DNA of 64,000 bases from Gluconobacter sphaericus NBRC 12467 (GCF_006539125.1 NZ_BJMK01000002.1:124001-188000); one strand, 5' to 3'; positions 17,643-26,794 are shown, counted from the stretch's first letter. Notes: a model not told the origin generated them from the letters alone. Numbers and translations are program-made.

Positions 17643-18317
17643 CTATTCCATGCCCCTCTCAAGAAGATCCAGCAAGAGCCCGGCGCGTTCATCCAACGTC
17701 ATGGCTTCCAGAAGAGACTGTTTTTCCACCGGAGTGAACGGCACGAGCATCGGCAGGACAACCAGCAGCGTTTCATCGTCCATATCTTCGATCAGCGGCC
17801 AGCTTGCCTGTAGGTCGCGGGATTCCAGATAGGTTTTAAGGCCGTTCAACAGCAGATCGCGGTTGATTGGCAGGGGATCTTCCTCGACGAGGTCTGCCGC
17901 GAAGGGGGTGGCGTCTATGATGCCTTCGCGCCATCCCTGATCTGTCGATGTCTCGCGGATCAGGCGAAACCGGGAAATGCCGAGCAGGGTTACGGAGAAT
18001 GTGCCATCGACATGTTCGGTAAATTCCGTGATGCGGCCCAGTGTTCCGGTCCGGTAGAGCAGAGGGTGTTCGTCCGTGTCCGGGTCCATGAGGGGCTGGA
18101 TCACGCCGATCATCCGCCGCCCGGCCAGCGCATCCTCAAGCAGGGCCACATAAGGAGGCTCAAAGACCAGCAGTGGCAGGTGCCCGCCCGGCAGCAGCAG
18201 CGCGCCCGAAAGCGGGAACAGGCCGACACGTGGCGGAATGTCGGCGAGCGTCAGTTCCGTCAGGGGGGGCGCACGGCGGGGACGTTCGGCGGATGGAAGG
18301 TCGGGCGTTTCGGTCAT
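17643..18317 (-). CDS. Lon N-terminal (LON/PUA-like) domain protein
   Basis: A 224-residue stand-alone LON substrate-binding domain, without the AAA and protease parts of Lon. Motifs: [26 protein letters not shown] near residue 40, [29 protein letters not shown] near 105, and [20 protein letters not shown] near the end. ATG 18317 begins the conserved part; an upstream extension of the frame was ignored because it runs into the thioredoxin gene. It lies 4 bp behind the CnoX-like gene and 3 bp before the Trm112 gene, an arrangement common in alphaproteobacteria. The role is unknown, probably protein quality control. Confidence 0.88.
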   Translation of the reverse strand: MTETPDLPSAERPRRAPPLTELTLADIPPRVGLFPLSGALLLPGGHLPLLVFEPPYVALLEDALAGRRMIGVIQPLMDPDTDEHPLLYRTGTLGRITEFTEHVDGTFSVTLLGISRFRLIRETSTDQGWREGIIDATPFAADLVEEDPLPINRDLLLNGLKTYLESRDLQASWPLIEDMDDETLLVVLPMLVPFTPVEKQSLLEAMTLDERAGLLLDLLERGME

Positions 18318-18321
18318 CGGC

Positions 18322-19275
18322 TCACGAAAACAGAAGGGAAGAGAGTTTGCGTCGTGCCGCCAGCGTATCAGGATCCGTATGCCCCCACGCTTCGAAAAAG
18401 CGCAGAAGTTCTGTTTTTGCGGCGCCGTCGTTCCAGTTACGATCCTTGCGGAGGATATCGAGCAGGGTATTGGCGGCTTCCGCACGCTCGCCTGCGCCGT
18501 TGAGGGCGGCGGCCAGTCTGAGGCGCAGGTCGAAATCGTTCGGTGAGGCAGCGCTCTGCCGGCTAAGCGTTTCAAGTTCTGAGGCGGCCTTGGCGCCCTC
18601 GGTGTGGAGGGCCAGCGCAGCGCGGGCACCGGTGACCTCGGAATGCCTGTCCAGCTTTGCAGGCACCTGCGCGGAAGCGTCCTGGGCGGCTTCGGGTTCG
18701 TTCAGGGCAATGAGCGCCCGGATCATGCCGCCCCAGGCTTCAGGGTTTTCAGGCTCGGATTCCAGAAGCTGCGAGAACAGAGCGGCGGCCTGATCCGCGT
18801 GTCCGTCTGCCAACGCCTGACGGGCTGCTGCCAGGATTTCCGTTGCTGGCATGACGTCACCGGCCAGTTTCAGAAGGGATTCCACGAAACGGCGGACTTC
18901 GCTTTCCGGCTGGGCACCCTGGAAAAGATCCAGCACCTGACCTTTCCAGAAAGCCACGACAAGCGGAATGGACTGGAGCGGTAGACCCAGTTGGCCGAGT
19001 TGTGCGGCGAGGGCCTGATTGGCTTCCACATCGACCTTGACGAGTCTGACGCGCCCTCCAGCCGCCTGGACGACCTTTTCGAGTACAGGGGTGAGCTGTT
19101 TGCAAGGACCGCACCAGGGAGCCCAGAAATCGACCAGAACCGGGATTTCCCGACTGGCTTCCACGACATCTGTCATGAAATTCGTCTGATCGGCGTCAAT
19201 GATGGTGGCGGCTGCGCCTGCCGCTGCTTTGCTGGAAGACTGACCAATCAGGTGTTCGTCGAATGTGCTGCTCAT
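18322..19275 (-). CDS. CnoX/YbbN-type thioredoxin-like co-chaperone
   Basis: A 317-residue protein: an N-terminal thioredoxin fold (residues ~30-135) with active-site WCGPC in VDFWAPWCGPCKQLTPVLE, then a TPR-like C-terminal half (residues ~150-310) as in YbbN/CnoX. Unlike E. coli CnoX, which has SXXC, the full CxxC is kept, so it may be redox-active. Family members protect proteins from aggregation and hand them to GroEL. ATG 19275 starts the conserved part; the frame remains open upstream into the tRNA region but has no good start there. It heads a three-gene operon with the LON-domain and Trm112-like genes. Confidence 0.87.
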   Translation of the reverse strand: MSSTFDEHLIGQSSSKAAAGAAATIIDADQTNFMTDVVEASREIPVLVDFWAPWCGPCKQLTPVLEKVVQAAGGRVRLVKVDVEANQALAAQLGQLGLPLQSIPLVVAFWKGQVLDLFQGAQPESEVRRFVESLLKLAGDVMPATEILAAARQALADGHADQAAALFSQLLESEPENPEAWGGMIRALIALNEPEAAQDASAQVPAKLDRHSEVTGARAALALHTEGAKAASELETLSRQSAASPNDFDLRLRLAAALNGAGERAEAANTLLDILRKDRNWNDGAAKTELLRFFEAWGHTDPDTLAARRKLSSLLFS

Positions 19276-19417
19276 GGGGGCGGAAACCGTTCGCTGGAAA
19301 GACAAGTTCCCTGAAAGATCGGATGTGCGTCTCCGGTGTGCAAGTCCCGGGTGCTGTCCTGTGACTTGGGGTGTTGTGTCTGAAAAAGAATATTGCTTCT
19401 GAATCGAAAAATTCCTC

Positions 19418-19446
19418 TTGCGCTGTGATGTTGATTCGGTCATAAG
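19418..19446 (+). promoter_or_regulatory. Promoter of tRNA-Gly copy 1
   Basis: TTGCGC, 17 bp, CATAAG. The same arrangement (TTGCAC, 17 bp, CATAAG) precedes the second copy although the spacer and upstream sequence differ, which supports both boxes. Confidence 0.6.
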
Positions 19447-19460
19447 CCCCTCCACGGAGT

Positions 19461-19535
19461 GCGGGCGTAGCTCAGGGGTAGAGCACAACCTTGCCAAGGT
19501 TGGGGTCGTGGGTTCGAATCCCATCGCCCGCTCCA
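19461..19535 (+). tRNA. tRNA-Gly (GCC), copy 1
   Basis: A complete 75-nt cloverleaf including encoded CCA. The acceptor stem is GCGGGCG with CGCCCGC, the D arm is GCTCAGGGGTAGAGC, the anticodon loop TTGCCAA carries GCC, and the T arm is GTGGGTTCGAATCCCAT. It decodes GGC and GGU. It has its own promoter and a strong terminator just downstream. Confidence 0.97.
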
Positions 19536-19538
19536 TCG

Positions 19539-19566
19539 AAAAAGGCACCTTCGGGTGCCTTTTTTC
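19539..19566 (+). terminator. Terminator of tRNA-Gly copy 1
   Basis: AAAGGCACC, TTCG tetraloop, GGTGCCTTTTTT: a classic intrinsic terminator starting 4 bp after the tRNA. Confidence 0.92.
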
Positions 19567-19640
19567 GTTTCAGATTTCCCCTCCTGGCCGATATCAGTTT
19601 TCATGTCTGAGCACTGTTGGCGGAAGGTGCATGTTGCCTC

Positions 19641-19669
19641 TTGCACGATGTTCGGGATTCGGCCATAAG
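19641..19669 (+). promoter_or_regulatory. Promoter of tRNA-Gly copy 2
   Basis: TTGCAC, 17 bp, CATAAG. The -10 lies inside the duplicated unit while the -35 lies outside it, so the -35 was supplied or kept independently. Confidence 0.6.
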
Positions 19670-19683
19670 CCCCTCCACGGAGT

Positions 19684-19758
19684 GCGGGCGTAGCTCAGGG
19701 GTAGAGCACAACCTTGCCAAGGTTGGGGTCGTGGGTTCGAATCCCATCGCCCGCTCCA
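19684..19758 (+). tRNA. tRNA-Gly (GCC), copy 2
   Basis: Identical in all 75 bases, including the encoded CCA, to the copy at 19461. Downstream, CCAGAAGG (19756-19763, overlapping the CCA) can pair with CCTTCTGG (19795-19802) across a 31-nt loop, a weak candidate for its transcript end. Confidence 0.97.
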
Positions 19759-19926
19759 GAAGGTTTCCAGAATATTGAAAATTACGGACTATTGCCTTCT
19801 GGGGCAGGTTTTCTGATGTTCTGTTGAGCGGTTTTCGAGAACGTCTGTTACGAAACGTCCTGCTCAGTTTCCGTTGTTTTAGTCATGCTCCGCTTTGCAG
19901 ACGATTCAGTGGAGAAAAACGGCAGC

Positions 19927-21303
19927 ATGTCCCCTTCAGACCGCCCTCTCATTGTTATCATAGGAGGCGGGGCCAGCGGAACGCTGCTGGCCTGGAACCT
20001 ACGCAGGATGCATGTTCAGGCGCGGATCATCGTGATCGATCCTGCGGAACGCCCTGCGGTCGGGCTGGCCTATTCCACGCTGTCTCCCTGCCATTTTCTC
20101 AATGTTCCAGCGGGCGGCATGAGTGCTGATCCCGATGATCCGGAGCATTTCCTGCGCTGGCTCCGTGTGCATCACGATGCGGAAGTCACGCCCGGCCAGT
20201 TCATGCCGAGGGCTGTGTTCGGGCAGTATCTGTCCAGTCTCTGGGCGGAGGGGCGTCCTGAGTGGCGGCAGACCAGCGTGCTGTCCTGCCATCGCGTCGC
20301 GGGGCGGCTGGAACTGGCGCTCGGTGATGGAGAGAGGCTTCAGGCAGATCAGGTTGTGCTCGCGACCGGCAATTTCGGCCCCGCGCCTGTTGCCAAGGTA
20401 GACCCGGACTTGGTTTTGAGGAGGCAGTATCATCCCTCGGGCTGGGACAACGGATTCTATGACCGGATCGCGCCTGATGCGGCTGTTGTTCTGATCGGAA
20501 CGGGGCTGACCTCCCTCGACGTGCTGATGCGCCTGCGCGAAAACGGTCATCGGGGGCGGGTTGTGGCCCTGTCCCGTCATGGCTGGTGTCCCGAGCGTCA
20601 TGCGCCTTCCGCTCCCGCAAAAACGGCCATCATTCCCGCCGGAACACCTGCGACGGCGCGGGCATATTTCCGGGCGTTCCGGGCCAGTCTGGCCAAAGGG
20701 AGTGGCTGGCGAAGTGTGGTCGATGCGCTGCGTCCGCGGATCAATCCGCTGTGGCAGGCTCTGGATCTGGCGGAAAAACAGCGCTTCCGGCGGCATCTTC
20801 AGCGACGCTGGGACATCGTGCGGCATCGCGTGGCGCCGGATGTGGCAGATTTCATGAGGGCGGAACTGGAAAATGGCACGCTGGATTGCCGGCGGGGGCA
20901 GGTAACCCATCTGGCTCTGGAGGCCGGGCGCGTGCTGATCCGGGCACGTGACAGGACAGGCCTGTTCACGCTGTCCGCCGATCATGTTGTGAATTGTACG
21001 GGACCAAGCCGGGCTTACCGGCAGATGGCAGATACTCTTCCCCATGAGCTTCTGGAAGCCGGAATGGTGCGGGAGACCGCTCTGGGTGGATTGCACTGTC
21101 GCGAGGATGGCGCGCTGACAGATGCGGCCGGGCGCTGTTCTGGAGACTTGTTCGCGCTGGGGCCGATGCGCTGGGGAACATTGTTCGAGACGACGGCCAT
21201 TCCGGAAATCCGCAGGCAGGCAGCAGATCTGGCCGCTTTGCTGACAGAACGGTGTGGGCGGAACGTAAAGGAAGCATCGTGGGAAACGATGCTTCCTGGA
21301 TAG
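19927..21303 (+). CDS. FAD/NAD(P)-binding oxidoreductase (FAD_NAD_binding domain)
   Basis: A 458-residue flavoprotein. The N-terminal dinucleotide-binding motif is IVIIGGGASGTLLAWNL, and a second nucleotide site appears near residue 190 (VVLIGTGLTSLDVLMRL). FLNVPAGGMSADPDDPEHFLRWL near residue 60 is the signature of the pfam13454 FAD-NAD(P)-binding family, and VNCTGPSR near 360 and LFALGPMRWG near the end match it as well. No function is established for this family; some members sit with iron-uptake or tailoring genes. ATG 19927 has GGAG 12 nt upstream; ATG 19885 adds 14 residues. It is convergent with oprB, 4 bp apart. Confidence 0.82.
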   Translation: MSPSDRPLIVIIGGGASGTLLAWNLRRMHVQARIIVIDPAERPAVGLAYSTLSPCHFLNVPAGGMSADPDDPEHFLRWLRVHHDAEVTPGQFMPRAVFGQYLSSLWAEGRPEWRQTSVLSCHRVAGRLELALGDGERLQADQVVLATGNFGPAPVAKVDPDLVLRRQYHPSGWDNGFYDRIAPDAAVVLIGTGLTSLDVLMRLRENGHRGRVVALSRHGWCPERHAPSAPAKTAIIPAGTPATARAYFRAFRASLAKGSGWRSVVDALRPRINPLWQALDLAEKQRFRRHLQRRWDIVRHRVAPDVADFMRAELENGTLDCRRGQVTHLALEAGRVLIRARDRTGLFTLSADHVVNCTGPSRAYRQMADTLPHELLEAGMVRETALGGLHCREDGALTDAAGRCSGDLFALGPMRWGTLFETTAIPEIRRQAADLAALLTERCGRNVKEASWETMLPG

Positions 21304-21307
21304 GGGA

Positions 21308-22912
21308 TCAGAAGAACTGGACGTGGCTTTTGAAGCCGAGCATTGCTGCGTCCTTGAGGGCCTTCTGGGCGCCTGGGTGGAAATAGTACTGGAAGTCGGG
21401 CGCGAAGGTGATGCCGCGCATGACATGAATGCGGTAGGTTGCTTCGAACACTTCACCAAAGGTCTGTGGCGTCAGAGAGCTGGCCATGAGGGGTAGTCCG
21501 GACATGGCCTGCAGACGCTCCGTTGCTGTCGCGTATTTGGAGACGCGCACATAGGAGAAGTTGATGCCGATCGTATCCAGCGGACGGGCTGCCCAGAATC
21601 CGCTGTCGATAAGGCCGGCGGAATATTGCTGCGCTCTGAGCTGCGTGCGGGGGCTGTTGGCATACATGCCGCCCAGCAGAATCAGACCCGCATCCGCATT
21701 GCCTTTGACGTGATGGCGCAGGATCATCTGATCCGCGAGTACCCAGGCCGACCATGAGTAGTTCAGGGTGCGGGCCGACTTTCCGGTCAGGACATACGGC
21801 TGCCCGTTTACATCGTAATAATTGTCCTTATGCGGTGCATTGTCGATTGTATAGCCAACCTTGTAATGGCCGGGCAGCTTGTCTTTTCCGAACAGGGGCT
21901 CCCAGCCAGCTTCGACCGGAATGGCCTCGCCGTGGATGTCCGCACCGTTAAATTTGAAGCCCGTACGATACTGCGTGTTGGCGTAAATGCCGGCCTGGGA
22001 AAAATAGACGCCCGTCTGGATGTAGGTGCTGGTGGTGGGGCGTGTCCGCACTCGGAACGCCCAGCTTGCATCCGGATAGGATGAATGGGTGATATTGTCG
22101 GAAGATGCTTTGGGGTTTCCGCAGAACGCGTTGTTCTGGAAAGTGCAGTACAGCGGGCTGGCGGAGAAATCGTTCAGGAATGGAATACGGCCGCCCGCAA
22201 GGTCCACACGGCCCTTGGCGATCGTCTCTTCCGCGTAGGCGTAGACGAGATGGACGACCACGTTGCCGCCTGCACCGTAAATTTCGGAGCTCGGGTTGAG
22301 GTTGTCACCGAACATACGGCTACCAGGGATGCCGTACCGGCCCACGACGAGCGCATGGGTCGAGAAGCCGCGTACATTGGCAAGCTTTTCCCAGTCGATA
22401 TCGTTTTCAAGGCTGTACTGGCCGGCATTGCTGCTGCCCTGACGCAGGCCATAGCCCTTGGTGGGGCTGGTGATGGCGCCCGAAAACTCGTTGGTCGTAT
22501 CCATCATGATGGCCACGCCCCGGTCCCGCAACCAGGTGTTCCAGCCGAATGGATCGACGAGAATGGCTTCGGGATGCGGCAGGGGCGGGACCCATTCATT
22601 GCCGAAATAGATCTGGTTCAACGGCGTGCTGACGCGCTCGCTGGGCAGTTCGGAGTTTTCGGAGGGCCAGACGACTGGTGTCTCGGGTTGCAAGGGCGCC
22701 GTGACCTGGATCTGGGTCACTTTTGCATTGGGGGTGTAGCTCTGGACGGTTAATGGCGCTGAGCTGGAAGCAAACGTGGTTCTGGAGACGGGAGATGTCT
22801 GTGCGGTGCCATCCTGAGCTGTGGTGCTTGTGGCTCCAAGGCTCTGGGCGATTGCGCAGGAGGGAAGAAATGTGGCCAGGCAGAAAACTGCGTGGATATG
22901 GACTCGAGACAA
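21308..22912 (-). CDS. oprB: OprB-family carbohydrate-selective porin
   Basis: A 534-residue outer-membrane porin. Translation starts at TTG 22912 with AAGGAA 8-9 nt upstream. The signal peptide runs to about residue 22 (ending CAIAQ). A Ser/Thr/Gln-rich segment of about 70 residues follows before the barrel, longer than in Pseudomonas OprB. Barrel hallmarks are the start PHPEAILVDPFGWNTWLRDRGV near residue 110, VDLAGGRIPFLNDFSASPLYC near 240, and the terminal strand FAPDFQYYFHPGA. The last residue is Phe, as usual for outer-membrane proteins. In acetic acid bacteria such porins admit glucose and polyols to periplasmic dehydrogenases. Confidence 0.92.
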   Translation of the reverse strand: MSRVHIHAVFCLATFLPSCAIAQSLGATSTTAQDGTAQTSPVSRTTFASSSAPLTVQSYTPNAKVTQIQVTAPLQPETPVVWPSENSELPSERVSTPLNQIYFGNEWVPPLPHPEAILVDPFGWNTWLRDRGVAIMMDTTNEFSGAITSPTKGYGLRQGSSNAGQYSLENDIDWEKLANVRGFSTHALVVGRYGIPGSRMFGDNLNPSSEIYGAGGNVVVHLVYAYAEETIAKGRVDLAGGRIPFLNDFSASPLYCTFQNNAFCGNPKASSDNITHSSYPDASWAFRVRTRPTTSTYIQTGVYFSQAGIYANTQYRTGFKFNGADIHGEAIPVEAGWEPLFGKDKLPGHYKVGYTIDNAPHKDNYYDVNGQPYVLTGKSARTLNYSWSAWVLADQMILRHHVKGNADAGLILLGGMYANSPRTQLRAQQYSAGLIDSGFWAARPLDTIGINFSYVRVSKYATATERLQAMSGLPLMASSLTPQTFGEVFEATYRIHVMRGITFAPDFQYYFHPGAQKALKDAAMLGFKSHVQFF

Positions 22913-23034
22913 GCCGCTGATTCCTTGGAAAGCAGATTAGCAACGGCGATATAACACATATTTAGCGATAAAGTTTATGAAATAGTGTTACTTAAGTCGT
23001 AAATAATCACAAAACGATGTTATGTCAGGTGAGA

Positions 23035-23069
23035 AAAAACCCTGTCTCCCGAGGGGAGACAGGGTTTTT
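23035..23069 (-). terminator. Perfect terminator between ppa and oprB
   Basis: AAAAACCCTGTCTCCC and its exact reverse complement around a GAG loop: a 16-bp stem flanked by A- and T-runs. On the minus strand it ends the ppa transcript before the oprB promoter region (22913-23034), which is AT-rich. Confidence 0.93.
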
Positions 23070-23130
23070 GCAAAAGTATCGGGCGGGCTCGTGCACGGAG
23101 CTGATACGCCCGGCTTGAGCCTGATCGGTC

Positions 23131-23652
23131 TTATTTGGCGGCGGCGAGCGCTTCCATGATGACCTTGCCGGCTTCTGTCTTGTCAGCCCAGCCCGTGACC
23201 TTGACCCACTTGTTGGGCTCCAGATCCTTGTAGCGCTCGAAGAAATGCGTGATCGCCTTCTTCGTGATTTCAGGCAGGTCGTCCACTGAATGCACGTTGG
23301 AGAACTGCGGATGCACCTTGTCGTGCGGGACGCAGATGATCTTCTCGTCCTGGCCGCTTTCGTCTTCCATCTTCAGCATGCCGATCGGACGGGCGCGGAT
23401 CACGGAGCCCGGAACAACGGCTGCTGGCGTCAGGACAAGGGCGTCGGCCGGATCGCCATCGGCTGCCAGCGTGCCCGGAATGAAGCCGTAGGCAGCCGGA
23501 TAGGCCATCGGCGTGAAGAGGAAACGGTCAACGATGAGGGCGCCGCTGTCCTTGTCCACTTCGTACTTCACCTGCGATCCCTGCGGGATTTCGATGACGA
23601 CGTTGATGTCGTTGGGCAGGTCCTTGCCGGGCGAGATTTTGGAAATGTCCAT
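23131..23652 (-). CDS. ppa: Inorganic pyrophosphatase (family I, soluble)
   Basis: A 173-residue Mg-dependent enzyme splitting pyrophosphate to phosphate, which pulls biosynthetic reactions forward. Visible motifs: VVIEIPQGSQVKYEVDKDSG near residue 20, FLFTPMAYPAAYGFIPGT near 47, and the metal-binding signature DGDPADALVL near residues 67-76 with a later Asp in EDESGQDEK. Length is typical for the bacterial hexameric type. ATG 23652 leaves AGGA about 11 nt upstream; ATG 23661 adds three residues. It is followed by a strong terminator. Confidence 0.95.
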   Translation of the reverse strand: MDISKISPGKDLPNDINVVIEIPQGSQVKYEVDKDSGALIVDRFLFTPMAYPAAYGFIPGTLAADGDPADALVLTPAAVVPGSVIRARPIGMLKMEDESGQDEKIICVPHDKVHPQFSNVHSVDDLPEITKKAITHFFERYKDLEPNKWVKVTGWADKTEAGKVIMEALAAAK

Positions 23653-23762
23653 GATGTTCATGTCCTGAACTGTTTGGAGAGGCGGGGATATTACCGGCGC
23701 CTGTGGTCCCTGCCCAGAGCGGAAAGGGGCGAAGCCCGGCCCAGCGGCGGGAAGTGTGCATA

Positions 23763-23799
23763 AAAAAACTCCCCGTGCCGTGGGGCAGGGGAGTTTTTG
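23763..23799 (-). terminator. Terminator after the DUF2501 gene
   Basis: AAAAAACTCCCC pairs with GGGGAGTTTTT across a 13-nt loop; on the minus strand this lies just after the gene at 23826-24230. Confidence 0.88.
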
Positions 23800-23825
23800 C
23801 GAAATCCGGGTCCTGCGGGCAGGGC

Positions 23826-24230
23826 TCAGAGCATCGGCTGTGCGGCCTTGACGGCTGCGTGACAGGCGGCGCGGCGGTCGTCTTCGTTCGTGTAGGCCAC
23901 GAGGTAGAAGCGCTTGCCGTTGCTGTCGAAGTAACCGGCGGTGCCGAGCGCATAGTCGAAATTGCCGACCGTCTGTTCGGTTGCCTTGTACTTCTCGCTC
24001 AGCCCGTAAAGAACCGGGTTGCCTTCGTCATAGGAGACGTACTGCTGCTCGACGCAGTAGTTCATGATGCCGGCGAGATTGGCGGGCGAAACGCCCGTGA
24101 AGTCCTTGCTTGGCGTGCCCTGAACGGCTGGCGGGGGCGGGGGGGACTGTTCCTGTGCCATGGCGGCCTGGGAAGCCAGACCGAGCCCGAGGGCGAGGCC
24201 GAGGACGGGCACGATACGACGAAACATCAC
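23826..24230 (-). CDS. Small secreted DUF2501 (YjjA-like) protein
   Basis: A 134-residue exported protein. Signal peptide residues 1-25 end in SQAAMAQ. A Pro run follows (PPPPP), then the conserved part: ANLAGIMNYCVEQQYVS and YFDSNGKRFYLVAYTNEDDRRAACHAAVKAA. The paired Cys (about residues 58 and 124) probably form a disulphide. The pattern AG-x-Y-C-V with a later C-x-x-x-K resembles DUF2501/YjjA and the second copy at 55434-55946. No function is known. The gene is monocistronic, with its own terminator, and lies 178 bp behind the FUSC gene. Confidence 0.7.
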   Translation of the reverse strand: MMFRRIVPVLGLALGLGLASQAAMAQEQSPPPPPAVQGTPSKDFTGVSPANLAGIMNYCVEQQYVSYDEGNPVLYGLSEKYKATEQTVGNFDYALGTAGYFDSNGKRFYLVAYTNEDDRRAACHAAVKAAQPML

Positions 24231-24407
24231 GGTATCCTTAGTTCTGAAACCCAGTAGGTCTTAAACCTGTCGTCCGCGGTATCCCGCGGCTGAAAACGAA
24301 CAATTCCTCCGTTTCCCGGAAAAGGGAAGTGTGTTTCAGAACATTTCTTCGTGATCGGTTCGTGAGGATTGTGTCAGCCCGGATTCAGTCAGGGGGGCAG
24401 CCAGCGT

Positions 24408-26576
24408 TCAGCCGGTCGATTCCAGTTCTTCAGAGCGGACGGAGGGGTCGAGATACGGGCTATTTGCATCGAAGAAAATGCGGTTCGTGTCCAGCTCCGT
24501 GGCGATGACGTCCAGACTGGTCAGGGCAGCGATCAGGATGAAACGCTCGCGGGGGCGGGATTCGGTGCGTTCGCAGGTCCGCAGATTCAGGATCGCGAGT
24601 TTCGTTGCCCGCAGGGTGCGGCCGTAATGGCCGTGATAGCGGCCGCTGAAATGGCTCATGCGCCCCATGACGAGGGCGAGCGCCTTTGTGGCGTTCCGGT
24701 TGAGCCGTTTATCGCGACGGATGGCCTGAAGACGCAGCAGGTTGAGCATGACGCGCATGCCTGACAGGATTCCCGTCAGATAGGCTTGTATGATTGGGGA
24801 TGGCGTCGAGCCCGAATTGGTCATGAGCCGGACGAAACGGTCCACGTTGCGTGACACCACGCTATCCACCGTTTCCTGCATCCGGCCATTGGCGATGCGG
24901 TGCAGGTCCCGCAGGATGTGTCCGCGCATGGTCCAGCGCTGGTGTGCGGGATCATAAGGCAGGAAGACCCGGTACATCCAGGAGGCGTAAAGCAGGCCCA
25001 GAACGAGCGGCAGAGCCGTGTTGAAATAGACGATTTCGTCGGTCTTTGCCTGATTGGACGGCCCGATGAGGATCGGCAGGAAGAGGTTGTACGACACGGC
25101 GGGAAGGGTCAGGGGCGGGTAAGCGAAGGCTAGACCGCCGATCATCATGGCAAGGCCTGACCACATGCCCAGCATTTCGAACGTCGTGGATTTGCCCATC
25201 AGGGCGAGATTGAGCACGCCGGCGGCCACGACCGCACAGCACGCGCCGCGCAGGAACGCCTGCGTGGCCAGCGCGGGGCGCTCTAGCGTGGAGAACAGGC
25301 TGCAGATGATGCAGACGAACATAATGAAGGTCAGGCCGCTGGGCCAGGCGGTGCAAATCCAGATCAGTCCCGCTCCGAAGACCGTGACGGACGAGCGCAG
25401 GCTGTTGGTGATGGCCTGCTGCCAGTCGCGATAGGAGAGGATCGGGGCGTGGAAATGGTCGTGCGCTTCGGGGTGCCGGCTGGCCTCGAAGTGGCTCAGC
25501 GCCATGCGGAGCGCATCGATCAGTTCAACGAGGGCCTGCTGGAGCATCCCGTGGCGCAGGACGGCTTCGCGCGCGGCACCATCCGGCTGAACGGTGTTGA
25601 AATCGATCACAACCTTCTGGCGACATTGACGGCGCAGGTCTAGCAGATCCGCCAGAATGGCGTTCATGTTCTCCGTCCCTTCCAGCCGGGTGGGGAGTTT
25701 AAGAAACACATCCCGGATGGTCTCGGCTTCCTGATGGAACATGTCGTCCTGACTGAGCGGCAAGCGCATGAGGGTCGCCAGATCGAGCGCGCGGGCGAGA
25801 AGGACTGCGATATCCGCCAGTGCCGCGCGGGCATGGTCGCCGGCATGGTCGCGGCGGCCGAGCTCAACTTCCGCGAACTCTACCTGATCGCCGAGCGTCG
25901 TGATCTGGGTGAAGATACCCTGCACGTTCTGCATGGCCCCTTCTTTGCCGATCAGGATGTCTGCGATGGCGGTCAGGGCGGGTTTGAGCGTGTCCTCGAA
26001 CGTGCTGGCGAGCTGTCGGCGTGTCCGTTTGGTCAGGCCGAGCTGGAAGAGTCCGGAAATCGAGGCTTCGAGTACGATCCCCAGCAGAATATAGGTGGCG
26101 CGCGCCATGGCGATGGCGAAGATGTGGTGCGGGTCCGCGATGCCGTCGAGGGAGATAATCGCGTAGGTGAAGCCCGAGGCCCGCATACCGTGGATACGGT
26201 AGTTCGTCATGGACGCCGGACCGGGCATGAAGGTGCCGATCATGCAGAAGGCGCCGATTCCGCCTGCCAGCAGAAGAATGAACATCAGCGGCGCCTGTGG
26301 AAAGGAGGCGACCAGAACGATTCCGCTGATGACACCGACCACCATGCCGAACAGGTGCCATTTGGCTTTCGCGAGGCTGCGTCCGCGTGTGCCCTGTGCG
26401 ACCATCCAGACGGTCAGGGCAGCCCATTGCGGACTGCCGAGCTCCATCCACAAGGCGATGCCGAGCGCGAGCAGAGAGGTGAAGGTCGTTCGCAGCGCAT
26501 ATCCGGCCATGACCGGGTCGGGGGCATAAAGCCATCGCAGTCGGCGGATGAGCGCGACCGGTCCGGCCTGTATCAT
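24408..26576 (-). CDS. FUSC-family inner-membrane exporter (solitary)
   Basis: A 722-residue protein of the fusaric acid resistance/AaeB family. The N-terminal half has about six membrane helices (around residues 20-180, with FTSLLALGIALWMELGSPQWAALTVWMVAQGTRG), then a cytosolic helical domain, then a second membrane block (residues ~385-535). Such proteins export aromatic acids or similar compounds with an HlyD-type adaptor. Here no adaptor or DUF1656 gene is adjacent, in contrast to the operon at 46.8-50 kb. No clear ribosome site is visible before ATG 26576. It is only a distant match to the other FUSC protein. Confidence 0.88.
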   Translation of the reverse strand: MIQAGPVALIRRLRWLYAPDPVMAGYALRTTFTSLLALGIALWMELGSPQWAALTVWMVAQGTRGRSLAKAKWHLFGMVVGVISGIVLVASFPQAPLMFILLLAGGIGAFCMIGTFMPGPASMTNYRIHGMRASGFTYAIISLDGIADPHHIFAIAMARATYILLGIVLEASISGLFQLGLTKRTRRQLASTFEDTLKPALTAIADILIGKEGAMQNVQGIFTQITTLGDQVEFAEVELGRRDHAGDHARAALADIAVLLARALDLATLMRLPLSQDDMFHQEAETIRDVFLKLPTRLEGTENMNAILADLLDLRRQCRQKVVIDFNTVQPDGAAREAVLRHGMLQQALVELIDALRMALSHFEASRHPEAHDHFHAPILSYRDWQQAITNSLRSSVTVFGAGLIWICTAWPSGLTFIMFVCIICSLFSTLERPALATQAFLRGACCAVVAAGVLNLALMGKSTTFEMLGMWSGLAMMIGGLAFAYPPLTLPAVSYNLFLPILIGPSNQAKTDEIVYFNTALPLVLGLLYASWMYRVFLPYDPAHQRWTMRGHILRDLHRIANGRMQETVDSVVSRNVDRFVRLMTNSGSTPSPIIQAYLTGILSGMRVMLNLLRLQAIRRDKRLNRNATKALALVMGRMSHFSGRYHGHYGRTLRATKLAILNLRTCERTESRPRERFILIAALTSLDVIATELDTNRIFFDANSPYLDPSVRSEELESTG

Positions 26577-26794
26577 GTCTGTGGGGTACTACTGGGTATT
26601 TTCGCGATATTTGCAGGCATCGGATATCCCTTCGGGCAATACGGACCAGTGAGGCCATCTCGCAACGGCAGCAAAGGTCGCCTGAACGGCCTTTAGGGAA
26701 CGGGAAGGCGTGACACACTAACTTAAAAAGACACATTCCACCATGTCGCCCCTTGCAAAAAGACCCGAGTTGGGCGATTTCGAACTGCACCCGC

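Larger units (their letters stand above)
19433..19758 (+). repeat. 103-bp direct duplication carrying promoter -10, leader and tRNA-Gly
   Basis: Bases 19433-19535 and 19656-19758 are the same 103 bp with one visible difference (T against C just before the -10 box). Each begins GATTCGG and runs through the 20-bp leader, the tRNA and its encoded CCA. The spacing between copies is 120 bp and contains the terminator of copy 1. The sequence flanking the units differs, so the copies are an old or recombination-trimmed tandem duplication. Confidence 0.9.

Noticed and set aside
19999-21459. Minus-strand open frame of 486 codons opposite the FAD protein
   Set aside because: Shadow frame in GC-rich coding DNA; the plus-strand frame has FAD motifs.
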